Source: Alphaproteobacteria bacterium
Lineage (GTDB): Bacteria > Pseudomonadota > Alphaproteobacteria > UBA9219
Length of the DNA stretch: 64,000 nt
Direction: 5' to 3'
NCBI GenBank assembly: GCA_019233975.1
Contig: JAFALY010000010.1
Location: forward strand, 1 to 64,000
The position numbers were made by a program, and so were the translations under genes. The notes under the pieces are model-generated. The model was given only the letters and a program-made list of their open reading frames with translations. It ran no database searches and was not told the origin of the DNA. Shown here piece by piece: positions 9,999 to 19,844 of the stretch; the stretch's first letter is position 1; each line of letters starts with the position of its first letter.

Positions 9999-10595
9999 TT
10001 AGGGGGTGTCTGCCGAAAGGTTAACGCTGACCTGCGGTAGCTTCTTGTCCAGCTTTTGCAGGACTTCATCGGTAATATCCAGCGGTTTTTCAGACCAGAA
10101 CGCTTGTTGTTTGGTTACCACCATGTTGGCGCCATGCCCCCGTGCGGTTGATTGTACGATATCCAGCAGGGTGCTTTCGATCTCTTTCATGGCCGCCATA
10201 TAGGCCTGATCCAGATTGCTGCGTCGGCTGGAGACATGGCGCTCAACCGACAAAAACCGCTGGCGCAATTGCTGTTCACGTTCAGTGTAGACGTCGCTGC
10301 TCAGATGCTCGCGCGCGTGGGACAGTTCCTGTTCGGCATTACGCAACTGGTTTTCTTCTTTTTCAGTCTCACCCTGATATTTGGATCGCTGCGCATTCAA
10401 TTGCTTTTGCACGCTTTTGGCGGCATGCGATTCCTGCAGCACGCGCTGCATATCGACAATAGCCGCAATCGTGACCGGCAGTCTATCTTTGGGGTCAATC
10501 TTCACGGCTTCATCCTTGTCGCGGGCACAGGCTGGCCCCGACAGCAACAGCAGCGCGCAAAGCGCCGCCAGACAGGATGTCATCCGTTTACGCAT
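9999..10595 (-). CDS. skp: OmpH/Skp family periplasmic chaperone
   Basis: The protein has 198 residues from the ATG at 10595, which shares one base with the bamA TGA; a TTG one codon earlier is possible. A signal peptide (LAALCALLLLSGPACA) is followed by AAIVDMQRVLQES, the OmpH start motif, then about 90 residues of coiled coil (Q, E, R rich) and a C-terminal strand region (GANMVVTKQQAFW). Skp-type proteins form trimers that hold unfolded outer-membrane proteins on the way to BamA, which matches its position directly after bamA. Confidence 0.9.
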   Translation of the reverse strand: MRKRMTSCLAALCALLLLSGPACARDKDEAVKIDPKDRLPVTIAAIVDMQRVLQESHAAKSVQKQLNAQRSKYQGETEKEENQLRNAEQELSHAREHLSSDVYTEREQQLRQRFLSVERHVSSRRSNLDQAYMAAMKEIESTLLDIVQSTARGHGANMVVTKQQAFWSEKPLDITDEVLQKLDKKLPQVSVNLSADTP

Positions 10596-12952
10596 CAAAG
10601 ATTCGTGCCAAAGCTGAAATGGATATGTTCCAGTTTATCATAAGACTGCTTCATGATCGGTTCGGCAAAATCCAGCCGCACAGGACCAAAGGGTGAAGCC
10701 CAACTGATACCAATGCCGGTGCTGAGGCGCAGATTGCCGTCCTGCGTAAAGGTATCGCCTGGAATCTGCTGCTCATCCACATGGTCCAGCACGCCGCCAT
10801 CGACAAACAGATGCGCCTTCAGTCCCAATTCCTGCGGCAATGGCGTCGGCATTGACAATTCCATTGTGCCACGCGCGAACTGTGTGCCGCCCAGCGCATC
10901 CTGATTGGTGCTGGTCAAGTCACGCGGTCCGAGACCGGCATATTGGAACCCACGCAGCGTATCGCCACCCAGGAAAAACCGTTCGTTGATTTTGGTCGGT
11001 CCGTTCAGGCCCCAGATTTTGCCAACTTCACCAAGCCCAGAGAGAATATAATTCTCAGCCAGCGGATAATACTGCGTACCGCCCGTGCGTACTCGGAACC
11101 ATTTACGCGACCCGCCGACACCTGCCACATCAGTATCCAGATGCAGAATATAGCCCAGCGTGGGTTCAAGCTTGCTGTCGCGTGTATCAAAGGTCAGGCC
11201 CTGTCCGACGGATGAGGTAACCGTCGTCCCCTGCTGATCCAGAATGTACAACGACGCCGTATCAGGCACGTTTGTAATACTGTCGTCATGGAAGCTGTAA
11301 TTGACGCGTTGGCGCAGTTCCTCGGACAGCGGGTAGCCGCCGCGCAGGCTGAAGCCGGTGCTGTTAGTATCATACGAACTCAAATCCTGATTGTTCGTCG
11401 ATGTATGATACGCATCCACGCCTGCGGACAAATCACGCCCCAGGAAATAGGGTTCGGTAAAGCTGGTGTCCAGTTGCTTGGTGCGGCCAGAAATGGTCGC
11501 TCCCACGCGCGCATCCTGCCCACGCCCCATAAAGTTATGTTCACTGATGCTGAAATCACCCAACGGACCGTCGGTTGATGAGAAACCTGCCCCGATAGCC
11601 ACCTGGCCAGTGGACTTATCCTTCACATCCACCTTCAGGTTGGCGCGGTCTGGTTGCGCCCCGTCAGCAGTCGTGATTTTCGCTGTTTCAAAGAAACCCA
11701 GATCCTTCAAATTCTGTTCGGATTTGTGAATGAGCGTGGTGTTGTACGGGTCACCTTCAGCCAGTTTGATCTGGCGGCGAATAACTTGATCTTCGGTACG
11801 GCTGTTGCCGGAAATCTCGATACGGCCGATATAGACGCGTTCACCCTGCTTGATATCCAGATGCAGGTCGACAGTCGTCGTTTCCTTATGACGGTCCATC
11901 TGCGGTGTGATGCTCACAAAGGCGTATTGCTTGTCACCCAAAATGTTGGTGAGCTTCGTCACGCTCTTTTCTACCTGATCGGCGCTGTACCAATCGCCCT
12001 CGTGGAAGGTCAGGAATTGGCGCAGGCTTTCCGCGTCCAGGCCCTTGATCGCGCTGGTCAACGTGACCTTGCCAACTTTATAACGGGCGCCTTCTTCCAG
12101 CGTAAAGGTCAGGAAAAAGTCGTCATGGTCAGGCGTCAATTCCGCCACGGCAGAGACAACGCGGAAATCCACATAACCTTCGTTCAGATAGAATTTACGC
12201 AGCAGCTCCTTGTCGTAATTCAGGCGGTCCGGATCGTAATAATCAGTCGCCGACAAAAAGCGCCACCAGGCGCTTTCGCGCGTATTGATGGTTTCCTTAA
12301 GTTTATCGCCATCGAATTTTTGATTGCCGACAAAGGCGATGTTGCGCACGCCCGTTCTTTTGCCTTCGTCGATTTCAAACACCAGATCAACGCGGTTCTG
12401 ATCCAGCTTCACAATTTTTGGGTTAACCGTCGCGCCGAAACGGCCCGAACGGCGATAGACTTCCAGAATGCGCTGCACGTCGCGTTGCACCTTGGTCAGG
12501 GTGTAAACCTGACGCGGTTTTAACTGCACTTCTTTTTCCAGATCATCCTTCGACACCGCATCATTACCTTCGTAGGTAATGCGGTTGATGATGGGGTTTT
12601 CCGTCACATTCACGACCAAGACATCACCGACCATGCTGATATGCGCATCGGCAAACAGGCCCGTGGCGTAAAGCGATTTCAGCGATGCGTCGATACGCTC
12701 GGGATCGGCTTCATCCCCTTTGACCAGCGACAGATGCGACAGAACGGTTTCCGTTTCCAGACGCTGCGCCCCTTCGACGCGAATATCCTTGATGGTTATG
12801 GTTGCGGCTTCGATCGACGGCGCAAAAGTCGATGGCGCCGCGACAGGCCCCAATCCCTGAGCCAGTGCAGGCATGGCGGTCGTCGTCACAAGGGCGGCCG
12901 TTGCCAGTGTCAGGATAAAGGAACGGGGTGATTGAAAATGCGCACAGGCCAT
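10595..12952 (-). CDS. bamA: Outer membrane assembly factor BamA
   Basis: The protein has 785 residues. A signal peptide ends near AMPALAQG. Five POTRA domains cover roughly residues 50-430 (first one beginning ITIKDIRVEGAQRLETETV). A 16-strand barrel follows, with FFLGGDTLRGFQYAGLGPRD, the conserved loop-6 region, and the C-terminal beta signal ending in HFSFGTNL. It inserts beta-barrel proteins into the outer membrane. It follows rseP and overlaps skp by one base, the standard order. Confidence 0.97.
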   Translation of the reverse strand: MACAHFQSPRSFILTLATAALVTTTAMPALAQGLGPVAAPSTFAPSIEAATITIKDIRVEGAQRLETETVLSHLSLVKGDEADPERIDASLKSLYATGLFADAHISMVGDVLVVNVTENPIINRITYEGNDAVSKDDLEKEVQLKPRQVYTLTKVQRDVQRILEVYRRSGRFGATVNPKIVKLDQNRVDLVFEIDEGKRTGVRNIAFVGNQKFDGDKLKETINTRESAWWRFLSATDYYDPDRLNYDKELLRKFYLNEGYVDFRVVSAVAELTPDHDDFFLTFTLEEGARYKVGKVTLTSAIKGLDAESLRQFLTFHEGDWYSADQVEKSVTKLTNILGDKQYAFVSITPQMDRHKETTTVDLHLDIKQGERVYIGRIEISGNSRTEDQVIRRQIKLAEGDPYNTTLIHKSEQNLKDLGFFETAKITTADGAQPDRANLKVDVKDKSTGQVAIGAGFSSTDGPLGDFSISEHNFMGRGQDARVGATISGRTKQLDTSFTEPYFLGRDLSAGVDAYHTSTNNQDLSSYDTNSTGFSLRGGYPLSEELRQRVNYSFHDDSITNVPDTASLYILDQQGTTVTSSVGQGLTFDTRDSKLEPTLGYILHLDTDVAGVGGSRKWFRVRTGGTQYYPLAENYILSGLGEVGKIWGLNGPTKINERFFLGGDTLRGFQYAGLGPRDLTSTNQDALGGTQFARGTMELSMPTPLPQELGLKAHLFVDGGVLDHVDEQQIPGDTFTQDGNLRLSTGIGISWASPFGPVRLDFAEPIMKQSYDKLEHIHFSFGTNL

Positions 12953-13046
12953 GCCGGAACCATTTTTGTCATAAGGCAGGCAAAGTTAGGCAATAACCCG
13001 CAGTGTGACAAGGATTATTGTGGCCATCCCGCAACACCCGCAGATA

Positions 13047-14183
13047 TTAAGAGAACAGGCCCCGTATATAGGCAATAACCTTTAAGTGGACCAGATCGTT
13101 CCATGTCGCAAAAACCATCAGCGACAACACCATCGCCATGCCGACTCGCATGCCGATATCCTGCAGTTTTTCGTGTAGGGGCTGACCGCGCAGCTTTTCG
13201 TATGTATAGAAAGCCAGATGCCCGCCATCCAGAAGCGGCACGGGGAACAGGTTGATGAGCCCCAGATTGATGGAAATGATTCCCATAAACCAGACCAATG
13301 CCCAGACACCGTCCTGCGCCACATGACCGGACATTTCCGCGATACGCAGCGGACCGCCTAATTCTTCGGTTCCGCGCAAGCCCATAATCATTTGCCCGAG
13401 CGCACGCAGCGTGCTGCCTGTGAGGTCGATGGTTTCATTAACCGCCTGACGGACGGCCTTTAAGACCGGCCATTTGCGATATTTCAATTCATCAGATGTT
13501 ATGCCGATGCGGCCCAGTTTGTGTTCGCCACCAAAACGGTCGGTCATGGTGACAATTTCAGGCGTCACGGTCAGAGTCAGGGTTTCTGTGCCACGTTCGA
13601 TTTCCATGGGCACAGGCGTCCCCGCATTCAGGCCAATGATGCGTTTGATATCCTCAAAACGATGCACCTTCTGCCCATCCACCGAGACGATATGGTCATG
13701 CAGTTGTACGCCCGCCTTGGTTGCTGCGCTGTTATCCAGCAAGCCGCTGACATCGGTGGGCGTATAGGGCTGGCCCTGAAAGATGAACAGGACCGTCAGC
13801 ACCAGAATGGCAAACAGGTAATTCGTCACCGGCCCGGCCGCCACAATAGCCATGCGCTTTTCAACCGGTTGATGATAGAAGGCGACCTGTTTTTCTTCTT
13901 CCGTCATGCCTTTGACGGCAGCGTCAGGCGTGCTGGCGGCATCGGCGTCACCGAACATTTTCACATAGCCGCCCAACGGCAACCAGCAAACCTTCCAGCG
14001 CGTGCCATGTGTGTCGGTCCACCCGAAAATCTCGCGCCCGAAGCCGATAGAGAAAGCTTCGATTTTTACACCGCAGCGACGCGCAACCCAGTAATGACCA
14101 TATTCGTGGACAAAGACCACGATGCTGATCACGATGATAAAAGGCAGCAGATATTGCGGCGCGAGCGATAGAAAATTGGACAT
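13047..14183 (-). CDS. rseP: RIP metalloprotease RseP/MmpA
   Basis: The protein has 378 residues. It is an inner-membrane site-2 protease. The zinc motif HEYGH is at 26-30 in the first membrane helix, and the second metal site LDGGH is near residue 320. One PDZ region lies in between (about 125-220, including KAGVQLHDHIVSVDGQKV). Four membrane helices are visible, two at each end. In this class the enzyme cleaves anti-sigma factors or, as MmpA, polarity proteins. It is the first gene of the envelope cluster seen here; dxr and cdsA, frequent upstream partners, are absent. Confidence 0.95.
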   Translation of the reverse strand: MSNFLSLAPQYLLPFIIVISIVVFVHEYGHYWVARRCGVKIEAFSIGFGREIFGWTDTHGTRWKVCWLPLGGYVKMFGDADAASTPDAAVKGMTEEEKQVAFYHQPVEKRMAIVAAGPVTNYLFAILVLTVLFIFQGQPYTPTDVSGLLDNSAATKAGVQLHDHIVSVDGQKVHRFEDIKRIIGLNAGTPVPMEIERGTETLTLTVTPEIVTMTDRFGGEHKLGRIGITSDELKYRKWPVLKAVRQAVNETIDLTGSTLRALGQMIMGLRGTEELGGPLRIAEMSGHVAQDGVWALVWFMGIISINLGLINLFPVPLLDGGHLAFYTYEKLRGQPLHEKLQDIGMRVGMAMVLSLMVFATWNDLVHLKVIAYIRGLFS

Positions 14184-14288
14184 GCCTTAAGCCTTACCTT
14201 GTAGTGTTCGTTTTCCAGGATGTGAGTATACAGCACACCACGCCTGAATGCTCGAATTATCTACAGTAGCCCAGCAAAACCGCCAAAA

Positions 14289-15230
14289 TTATGGCCACTT
14301 CGCTTCGGGCGGCATGGACATCAAAATCGCTTCGGTATTGCCGTTGGTTTTAAGGCCAAACATGGTGCCGCGGTCATACAGAAGGTTAAACTCGACATAG
14401 CGCCCACGCCGCACCAACTGATATTCGCGCTGTTCAGGCGTCCAGGACGCCTGCATCCGGCGACGAACGATTTGCGGATAGATGTTCAGGAACGCCCGTC
14501 CGACATCCTGCGTAAAGGCAAAATTGCGCGACCAGTCATCATCCAGCCAGTCATAAAAAATGCCGCCGATGCCGCGCGGTTCCTGCCGGTGCGGCAAATA
14601 GAAATATTCATCGCACCATTTTTTGAATTTCGGGTAATAGGCAGGGTCGTGCATGTCACAGGCTTTTTGGAATGCCGCGTGGAAATCCGCTTTGTCTTCT
14701 GCCGTTTCCGGCGTGTCAAAGAACATTGGTGTCAGATCGGCACCACCCCCAAACCAGCCGCGTGAGGTTACAATATGGCGCGTATTCATATGCACAGCCG
14801 GCACAAGCGGTGAGCGCATATGCGCGACCAGACTGATGCCCGACGCCCAAAACACGCCATCGCTTTCTGCAGCACCGGGGATTTGCGCACGAAATTCGGG
14901 CGAGAAACGCCCCTGTACGGTTGAGATATTTACACCGACTTTTTCAAACACGCGGCCGCGCATAAGGGCAATCTCGCCACCATTCACCAACGGCGCGGCG
15001 GGGTCCATGTCCTGCACCAGATTATCAGGCTCCGCCGTCTGGCGTTGCCAGCGTTTGCGTTCAAAGCGCCCGGCAGGCAGGCTGCCATGTTCGCCGCCCG
15101 TCAGCGCATCCTCAACCGATTCAAACGCGGCGCAGATATCATTGCGCAGGGTGCGAAACCATGCTGCGGCCTGTGTGCGTTGATCATCGGCCATCGTGGA
15201 GAAATCCTGTTTCTGTTTTAAAAGTGTCAT
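14289..15230 (-). CDS. hemF: Coproporphyrinogen III oxidase, aerobic
   Basis: The protein has 313 residues from the ATG at 15230, four bases after the gshB stop. A second ATG at 15194 (MADDQRTQ) is as likely and gives 301 residues. It carries out the oxygen-dependent decarboxylation of coproporphyrinogen III in heme synthesis. Motifs are [45 protein letters not shown] and [20 protein letters not shown], all diagnostic. It probably forms an operon with gshB. Confidence 0.96.
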   Translation of the reverse strand: MTLLKQKQDFSTMADDQRTQAAAWFRTLRNDICAAFESVEDALTGGEHGSLPAGRFERKRWQRQTAEPDNLVQDMDPAAPLVNGGEIALMRGRVFEKVGVNISTVQGRFSPEFRAQIPGAAESDGVFWASGISLVAHMRSPLVPAVHMNTRHIVTSRGWFGGGADLTPMFFDTPETAEDKADFHAAFQKACDMHDPAYYPKFKKWCDEYFYLPHRQEPRGIGGIFYDWLDDDWSRNFAFTQDVGRAFLNIYPQIVRRRMQASWTPEQREYQLVRRGRYVEFNLLYDRGTMFGLKTNGNTEAILMSMPPEAKWP

Positions 15231-15234
15231 GTTC

Positions 15235-16176
15235 TTACCGCTTGCGCGCCTCTATCACATCGAACAATTTTGCTGCTGCGTTCACACCCGTGAACTGCAG
15301 CAATTGCTGCGCCGCTGTGGGTGATGTGACATTGATCTCTGTCAAGTAATCGCCAATAACGTCGATGCCAACGAACATCAGTCCGCGCTTTTTCAGCTCT
15401 GGCCCGATGATGGCGCAAATGTCTTTGTCGCGCGGCGTCAGGTCGGCGGCTTCGGCCCGACCACCAACGCGCAGGTTGGAACGTACTTCGCCTTCGCCCG
15501 GCACGCGATTGACGGCACCCACGGCTTCGCCATCCACCAGAATAATGCGCTTGTCACCCTTTGTAACGGCGGGGATATAAGCCTGCATCACAACCGGGTC
15601 ACGCCGCGCATCGCGATGCAATTCCATCAGCGCTTTCAAATTCGGGTCACCCGCTTTCAACCACACAACGCCGGAACCCGCACCGCCATGCAACGGCTTC
15701 AGGATGACATCGCCATGACGATTGTGAAAATCTTCCAGCGCATCGACATCCGCCGTCACAAGAGTCGGCGGTTGCAGCCCCTTGAACCGCGCAGCAAAAA
15801 GTTTTTCCGGCGCGTCCCTGACGGCAGACGGGTTGTTGATGACAAGCGTTTGCGGATGCACGATCTCAAGTAAATAGGTGGCTGTGATATAGGGCACGTC
15901 AAAAGGCGGGTCCTGGCGCATCAGCACAACATCGACTTCCGCCAGATTGACGGTTTTCCACGGACCGAAAACAGCCGGGTCGCCCGCCACGCGCTGCACC
16001 TTCACGGAACGGCCGCGCGCAAAAACCTGACCATCTTCCAGCGACAAATGCCGCGCTTCGTAGACAAACAGGTCATGCCCGCGCGCCTGCGCGGTTTCCA
16101 TCATTAGAAAGGTTGTGTCGGTATGGACATTGACCCGCTCAAGCGGATCCATTTGCACAGCGACGCGCAACGCCAT
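15235..16176 (-). CDS. gshB: Glutathione synthetase
   Basis: The protein has 313 residues. It joins gamma-glutamylcysteine and glycine using ATP. The N-terminal domain begins [40 protein letters not shown] is the substrate-binding signature. [19 protein letters not shown] is the ATP-grasp loop, and the end [10 protein letters not shown] is the metal and ATP site. All are standard for the bacterial enzyme. hemF follows four bases after the stop. Confidence 0.97.
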   Translation of the reverse strand: MALRVAVQMDPLERVNVHTDTTFLMMETAQARGHDLFVYEARHLSLEDGQVFARGRSVKVQRVAGDPAVFGPWKTVNLAEVDVVLMRQDPPFDVPYITATYLLEIVHPQTLVINNPSAVRDAPEKLFAARFKGLQPPTLVTADVDALEDFHNRHGDVILKPLHGGAGSGVVWLKAGDPNLKALMELHRDARRDPVVMQAYIPAVTKGDKRIILVDGEAVGAVNRVPGEGEVRSNLRVGGRAEAADLTPRDKDICAIIGPELKKRGLMFVGIDVIGDYLTEINVTSPTAAQQLLQFTGVNAAAKLFDVIEARKR

Positions 16177-16257
16177 GATTACCAGCCCTGTTGGATCAGA
16201 AACACAAACCGGTTATAGCATGCGCCACCTGACGCGACCATGCTAATTCCCAGACAT

Positions 16258-16554
16258 TCAGGACGGATATAAAAGATGGCGTACGATGGCGGGGGCACCC
16301 GCACTTTTTGCAGCAATCGCGAGGAAGGGCGCGCCGATACCGCCCAACAGAATGCCGGCGCCAATCTGACCTAATGCGTCACTCGTGTTTTTATGTCCCA
16401 GCGCACGTACACCGAATGCAGCAGCTAAGAGAAGGCCAAAAACGGCCACCATAGGAAGAAGGGCAGCAGGACCGGCTACCGCAACAACATGCCAGGCGGC
16501 GACCCCCACCACAAACCCGGCAGCCATCCTAAAAAGTGCTCCAATATTTTTCAT
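16258..16554 (-). CDS. Small membrane protein of unknown function
   Basis: The protein has 98 residues, mostly Ala, Gly, Val and Leu. Two or three membrane segments are visible: about 8-28, 30-48, and a Gly/Ala-rich one about 65-85. A good ribosome site (GAAGAGG, five bases before the ATG) supports a real gene. I recognise no family. Together with the 48- and 102-residue genes nearby it makes a set of tiny glycine-rich membrane proteins around trmL. Confidence 0.6.
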   Translation of the reverse strand: MKNIGALFRMAAGFVVGVAAWHVVAVAGPAALLPMVAVFGLLLAAAFGVRALGHKNTSDALGQIGAGILLGGIGAPFLAIAAKSAGAPAIVRHLLYPS

Positions 16555-16598
16555 ATTTGCCTCTTCACTATCCGCATACGCGTTATTCTTAAAATGAC

Positions 16599-17057
16599 TT
16601 AAATAGTCGCGCCTAATTGGCGCACAGCCTCGGATAACACAATACCCGCGCTGATGGCTACATTTAATGAACGCATGGGTGGCGCCATCGGTATGACCAC
16701 GCGCGCGGCAGCGGCATTGTGCACATCATCGGGCACGCCTGCGCTTTCGCGGCCAACCATCAAGATATCGCCTTTTTGAAATGAAAATTCCGTATAGGGC
16801 CGGGCCGCCTTGGTCGTCAGCAGCACCAGCCGCGACACGCCTTTTTGCTTCTGAAAATCGTCCCAGCTGCGATGCCTTTGCCATGTCACATGATCGATAT
16901 AATCCATGCCCGCGCGACGCATACGTTTATCATCAAACGGAAAGCCGCAGGGTTCGATGATATCCATGGCCACCCCCAAGCAAGCGCAAAGCCGCATCAT
17001 GGCCCCCGTATTGGCGGCAATGTCGGGTTGATAAAGGGCGAGCCGGAGCAGTGTCAT
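16599..17057 (-). CDS. trmL: tRNA (cytidine/uridine-2'-O-)-methyltransferase TrmL
   Basis: The protein has 152 residues from the Met at 17057 (MTLLRLALYQ); the frame also has an ATG at 17069. It is a minimal SPOUT methyltransferase that modifies the wobble base (position 34) of tRNA-Leu. Signatures are YQPDIAANTGAMMRLCAC at the start, GRESAGVPDD in the middle, and the knot segment with MRSLNVAISAGIVLSEA at the end. Its position next to petABC is common in alphaproteobacteria. Confidence 0.94.
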   Translation of the reverse strand: MTLLRLALYQPDIAANTGAMMRLCACLGVAMDIIEPCGFPFDDKRMRRAGMDYIDHVTWQRHRSWDDFQKQKGVSRLVLLTTKAARPYTEFSFQKGDILMVGRESAGVPDDVHNAAAARVVIPMAPPMRSLNVAISAGIVLSEAVRQLGATI

Positions 17058-17104
17058 GGTCAGGGGCATATCATCACGCCGTCACAGGATCAATTCATGT
17101 AAGG

Positions 17105-17251
17105 TCAGATGGTTAAACAGAGGGCCTGCGCCATGGACTTCAAAATCATCGAGGTTCCGATTACAGACGCCGCAACGGCGGGCGCGATGCCAAGGCCAAA
17201 GCCAAAACCATGCTTTGCTTTGTCTTGTACGTCATACCAATCAATATCCAT
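17105..17251 (-). CDS. Very small predicted membrane protein (48 residues)
   Basis: An ATG at 17251 is preceded by a clear AAGAGG site seven bases away and opens 48 codons to a TGA. The product starts with an acidic, aromatic segment (MDIDWYDVQDKAKHGFGFG) and continues as one hydrophobic stretch rich in Ala, Ile and Leu (about 20-46). No family is recognised. The strong ribosome site and the similar small genes on both sides argue that it is real, but the length gives little statistical support. Confidence 0.5.
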   Translation of the reverse strand: MDIDWYDVQDKAKHGFGFGLGIAPAVAASVIGTSMILKSMAQALCLTI

Positions 17252-17384
17252 GCTATGCCTCTTGCGAAAAATGGAAAAATATCAAATCCGTCATTATCGA
17301 AACGTAATGCCGTTCCGTGTGTACATACAAGAGCACCATACGGCGCCATTTCACAATAAGATCCGGCTATAAATAGTCGTCTAT

Positions 17385-17403
17385 ATTACAATAAAATTGT
17401 AAT
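17385..17403. repeat. AT-rich inverted repeat
   Basis: ATTACAAT (17385-17392), three A, then ATTGTAAT (17396-17403): eight of eight bases pair. It sits in an unusually AT-rich stretch of about 60 bases (17370-17430) between two small minus-strand membrane protein genes. No T run follows on the minus strand, so an operator or promoter element is as likely as a terminator. Confidence 0.6.
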
Positions 17404-17426
17404 TATAAGATATTTTTATTATAATA

Positions 17427-17735
17427 TTATCGCATTATTGGTCCGCCAAAGGCGGGCAGATAATGAAGTCCAGCCGCAAGGCCAAGAGCACCGATTGCGG
17501 CCATCGCCACACCAGCCCACATGAGGCCACTGTAAAGCTCTGTGTTCGGGTCCATGGTTATGATGGACAGCCCGCCATAGAGAAACGAGCCCACACCACC
17601 TACCATCATCGCCGCACCGGCGGCCGTTAAGGCGAACGCGCCGTGACCAAGCAGAAAGCCAGCCGCAAGACCAAAAATCACCGAGACGCCAACACCTATC
17701 GATGCGCCTAATGCTCTTTCCTGCCATTCCTTCAT
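17427..17735 (-). CDS. Small hydrophobic membrane protein of unknown function
   Basis: The protein has 102 residues from the ATG at 17735, chosen because GGAGG precedes it. The frame is open upstream to 17879, but that part is polar, cysteine-containing and has no ribosome site. After KEWQERALG there are three membrane segments rich in Gly, Ala and Val: about 8-30, 33-52 and 68-90. No family is recognised. It diverges from petA. Confidence 0.6.
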   Translation of the reverse strand: MKEWQERALGASIGVGVSVIFGLAAGFLLGHGAFALTAAGAAMMVGGVGSFLYGGLSIITMDPNTELYSGLMWAGVAMAAIGALGLAAGLHYLPAFGGPIMR

Positions 17736-17939
17736 CACAGCCTCCACAAAAAGGGTTTGGGGTGAATTCGGCACATCCCTCAAGACACGCGGGTTATAGC
17801 CGCAGTCGTGACAACTGACAATGATTCCATGAGGAAACCCCCTGTCTTGAGTCCGGCAAGGCATTTGACATTCCCGCATATTGGCGTAGATTGCGGCGCT
17901 GATTAGTATTCCTAAAGACTTACGTTACAAAGGTGTTGC

Positions 17940-18545
17940 ATGTCTTCCTCTGCCGACCAGGGCTGCAAGGGCCACCATGGGTGTCCATCTGAACATAATC
18001 ACGAAGACGGTTCTACCCGCCGCGATTTTCTGACCCTGACAGCGGGCGCCATGGGCGCCGTCGGTGCGGCATCGGTCGCCTGGCCGTTGGTACAGAGCAT
18101 GAACCCCGCCGCCGATACGCTGGCGATGGCGACAACCGAAGTTGACCTGTCCAACGTCAAGGAAGGGCAGGCGATCACGGTCGTGTGGCGCGGCAAGCCG
18201 GTTTTCATCCGCCGCCGCACGCAAAAGGAAATTGACGAAGCGCGCGCCGCAACGGACGCCGACCTGAAAGATCCGCAAAGCGACCAGGACCGCGTTAAAC
18301 AGTCGAAATTCAACGGCAAAGATATGCCGGAATGGCTGATTATGGTGGGTGTTTGCACCCATTTGGGTTGCGTGCCGCTGGGCCAAAAGCCGACCGACCC
18401 GCATGGCGAATTTGATGGCTGGTTCTGCCCCTGCCACGGTTCGCAGTACGACAGCTCGGGCCGCATCCGCAAAGGCCCAGCGCCCAAGAATCTGGAAATC
18501 CCGCCCTATACCTTCACCGACAATAACAAAATCAAAATCGGCTAA
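17940..18545 (+). CDS. petA: Ubiquinol-cytochrome c reductase Rieske iron-sulfur subunit
   Basis: The protein has 201 residues. A TAT-type segment [12 protein letters not shown] (25-36) continues into a membrane anchor. The 2Fe-2S motifs are CTHLGC (139-144) and CPCHG (163-167). It passes electrons from ubiquinol to cytochrome c1 on the periplasmic face. The part before the twin arginine is unusual: it is rich in Cys and His (C9, H12, H13, C15, H19, H21) and could bind a metal. A good AAAGGTG site precedes the ATG. First gene of the bc1 operon. Confidence 0.96.
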   Translation: MSSSADQGCKGHHGCPSEHNHEDGSTRRDFLTLTAGAMGAVGAASVAWPLVQSMNPAADTLAMATTEVDLSNVKEGQAITVVWRGKPVFIRRRTQKEIDEARAATDADLKDPQSDQDRVKQSKFNGKDMPEWLIMVGVCTHLGCVPLGQKPTDPHGEFDGWFCPCHGSQYDSSGRIRKGPAPKNLEIPPYTFTDNNKIKIG

Positions 18546-18568
18546 GGCCCACAGACACGGTAAACATC

Positions 18569-19834
18569 ATGGCACACGGCACACGTACCCCATTCAAGAA
18601 TCCTGTGATCGACTGGATTGACGAAAGACTGCCCGTCTTCACGCTGATGCAGCGCGAATATGGCGCTTTCCCGACACCGCGCAATTTCAACTATTTGTGG
18701 AATTTCGGCGCACTGTCGCTGTTTATGCTGATCGCGATGGTCGCCACCGGCATTTTCCTGGCCATGGAATACACGCCGTCCACGGACCATGCCTTTGCCT
18801 CGGTCGAACGCATTATGCGCGACGTGAATTACGGCTGGTTGATGCGTTATTTGCACGCCAACGGCGCGTCGATGTTCTTCATCGTCGTCTATGTCCATAT
18901 TTTCCGCGGCATGTTCTATGGTTCATACAAGAAGCCACGCGAATTGCTGTGGATCTTTGGGGTTATCATCCTCCTGCTGATGATGGCGACTGCGTTCATG
19001 GGCTATGTGCTGCCGTGGGGCCAGATGAGCTTCTGGGGTGCCACCGTCATCACCAACCTGTTCTCAGCCATTCCGTTCGTTGGCGACAAGATCGTCACCT
19101 GGCTGTGGGGCGGTTTCTCGGTCGACAACCCGACGCTGAATCGTTTCTTTGCCCTGCATTACCTGCTGCCTTTCGTCATCTTTGCGGTGGCGTTCCTGCA
19201 CGTGGCGGCCCTGCATGTCTGCGGTTCCAACAACCCGCTGGGCGTTGAACCCAAGACCGAAAAAGACACGATCCCGTTCCACCCTTACTACACCAGCAAG
19301 GATGTTTTCGGCCTGACGGTGTTTTTGATCTTCTACGCGTTGATCGTGTTCTATAACCCGAACTATCTGGGTCACCCGGACAATTACATCCCGGCCAACC
19401 CGATGGCCACGCCCGCGCATATTGTGCCGGAATGGTATTTCCTGCCCTTCTACGCTATCTTGCGCGCGTTTACGGTCGACATCCACATTCCGTTCACGCA
19501 TGTGGTGCTGATCTCGTCCAAGCTGGGCGGCGTCTTGTTGATGTTCGGCGCGGTTGCGATGATCTTGCTGATGCCGTGGCTGGACCGTTCGCCCGTGCGT
19601 TCAGCCTTGTTCCGCCCAATGTACCGCGTCGCTTTCTGGTTGTTCATGCTGGATTGCATCGTGCTCGGCTTCATCGGTTCCAAACCACCCGAAGGACTTT
19701 ACATCGTGATCGGTCAGATCGCGACGGCGCTGTACTTCGTGTTCTTCCTGATCGCGTTGCCCCTGCTGCCGCGCTTTGAGAAAACCCTGCCGCTGCCGAA
19801 CAGCATTTCGGAAGCCGTTTTGAAAAAATCCTGA
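18569..19834 (+). CDS. petB: Cytochrome b of the bc1 complex
   Basis: The protein has 421 residues and eight membrane helices. [14 protein letters not shown] opens helix A. Heme ligands lie in [22 protein letters not shown] and in [20 protein letters not shown]. The quinol-oxidation site motif is PEWYF. It is the full-length, unsplit form seen in proteobacteria. It carries both b hemes and the two quinone sites of the Q cycle. It sits 23 bases after petA. Confidence 0.98.
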   Translation: MAHGTRTPFKNPVIDWIDERLPVFTLMQREYGAFPTPRNFNYLWNFGALSLFMLIAMVATGIFLAMEYTPSTDHAFASVERIMRDVNYGWLMRYLHANGASMFFIVVYVHIFRGMFYGSYKKPRELLWIFGVIILLLMMATAFMGYVLPWGQMSFWGATVITNLFSAIPFVGDKIVTWLWGGFSVDNPTLNRFFALHYLLPFVIFAVAFLHVAALHVCGSNNPLGVEPKTEKDTIPFHPYYTSKDVFGLTVFLIFYALIVFYNPNYLGHPDNYIPANPMATPAHIVPEWYFLPFYAILRAFTVDIHIPFTHVVLISSKLGGVLLMFGAVAMILLMPWLDRSPVRSALFRPMYRVAFWLFMLDCIVLGFIGSKPPEGLYIVIGQIATALYFVFFLIALPLLPRFEKTLPLPNSISEAVLKKS

Positions 19835-19844
19835 GGAGCCGGTG

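Noticed and set aside
11654-12523. Plus-strand open frame of 289 codons
   Set aside because: It is antisense to the POTRA region of bamA, a result of GC-rich codon use.
17109-17372. Plus-strand frame of 87 codons in the trmL-petA gap
   Set aside because: No ribosome site and an odd mixed composition; the opposite strand has a shorter frame with a strong AAGAGG site, which I prefer.
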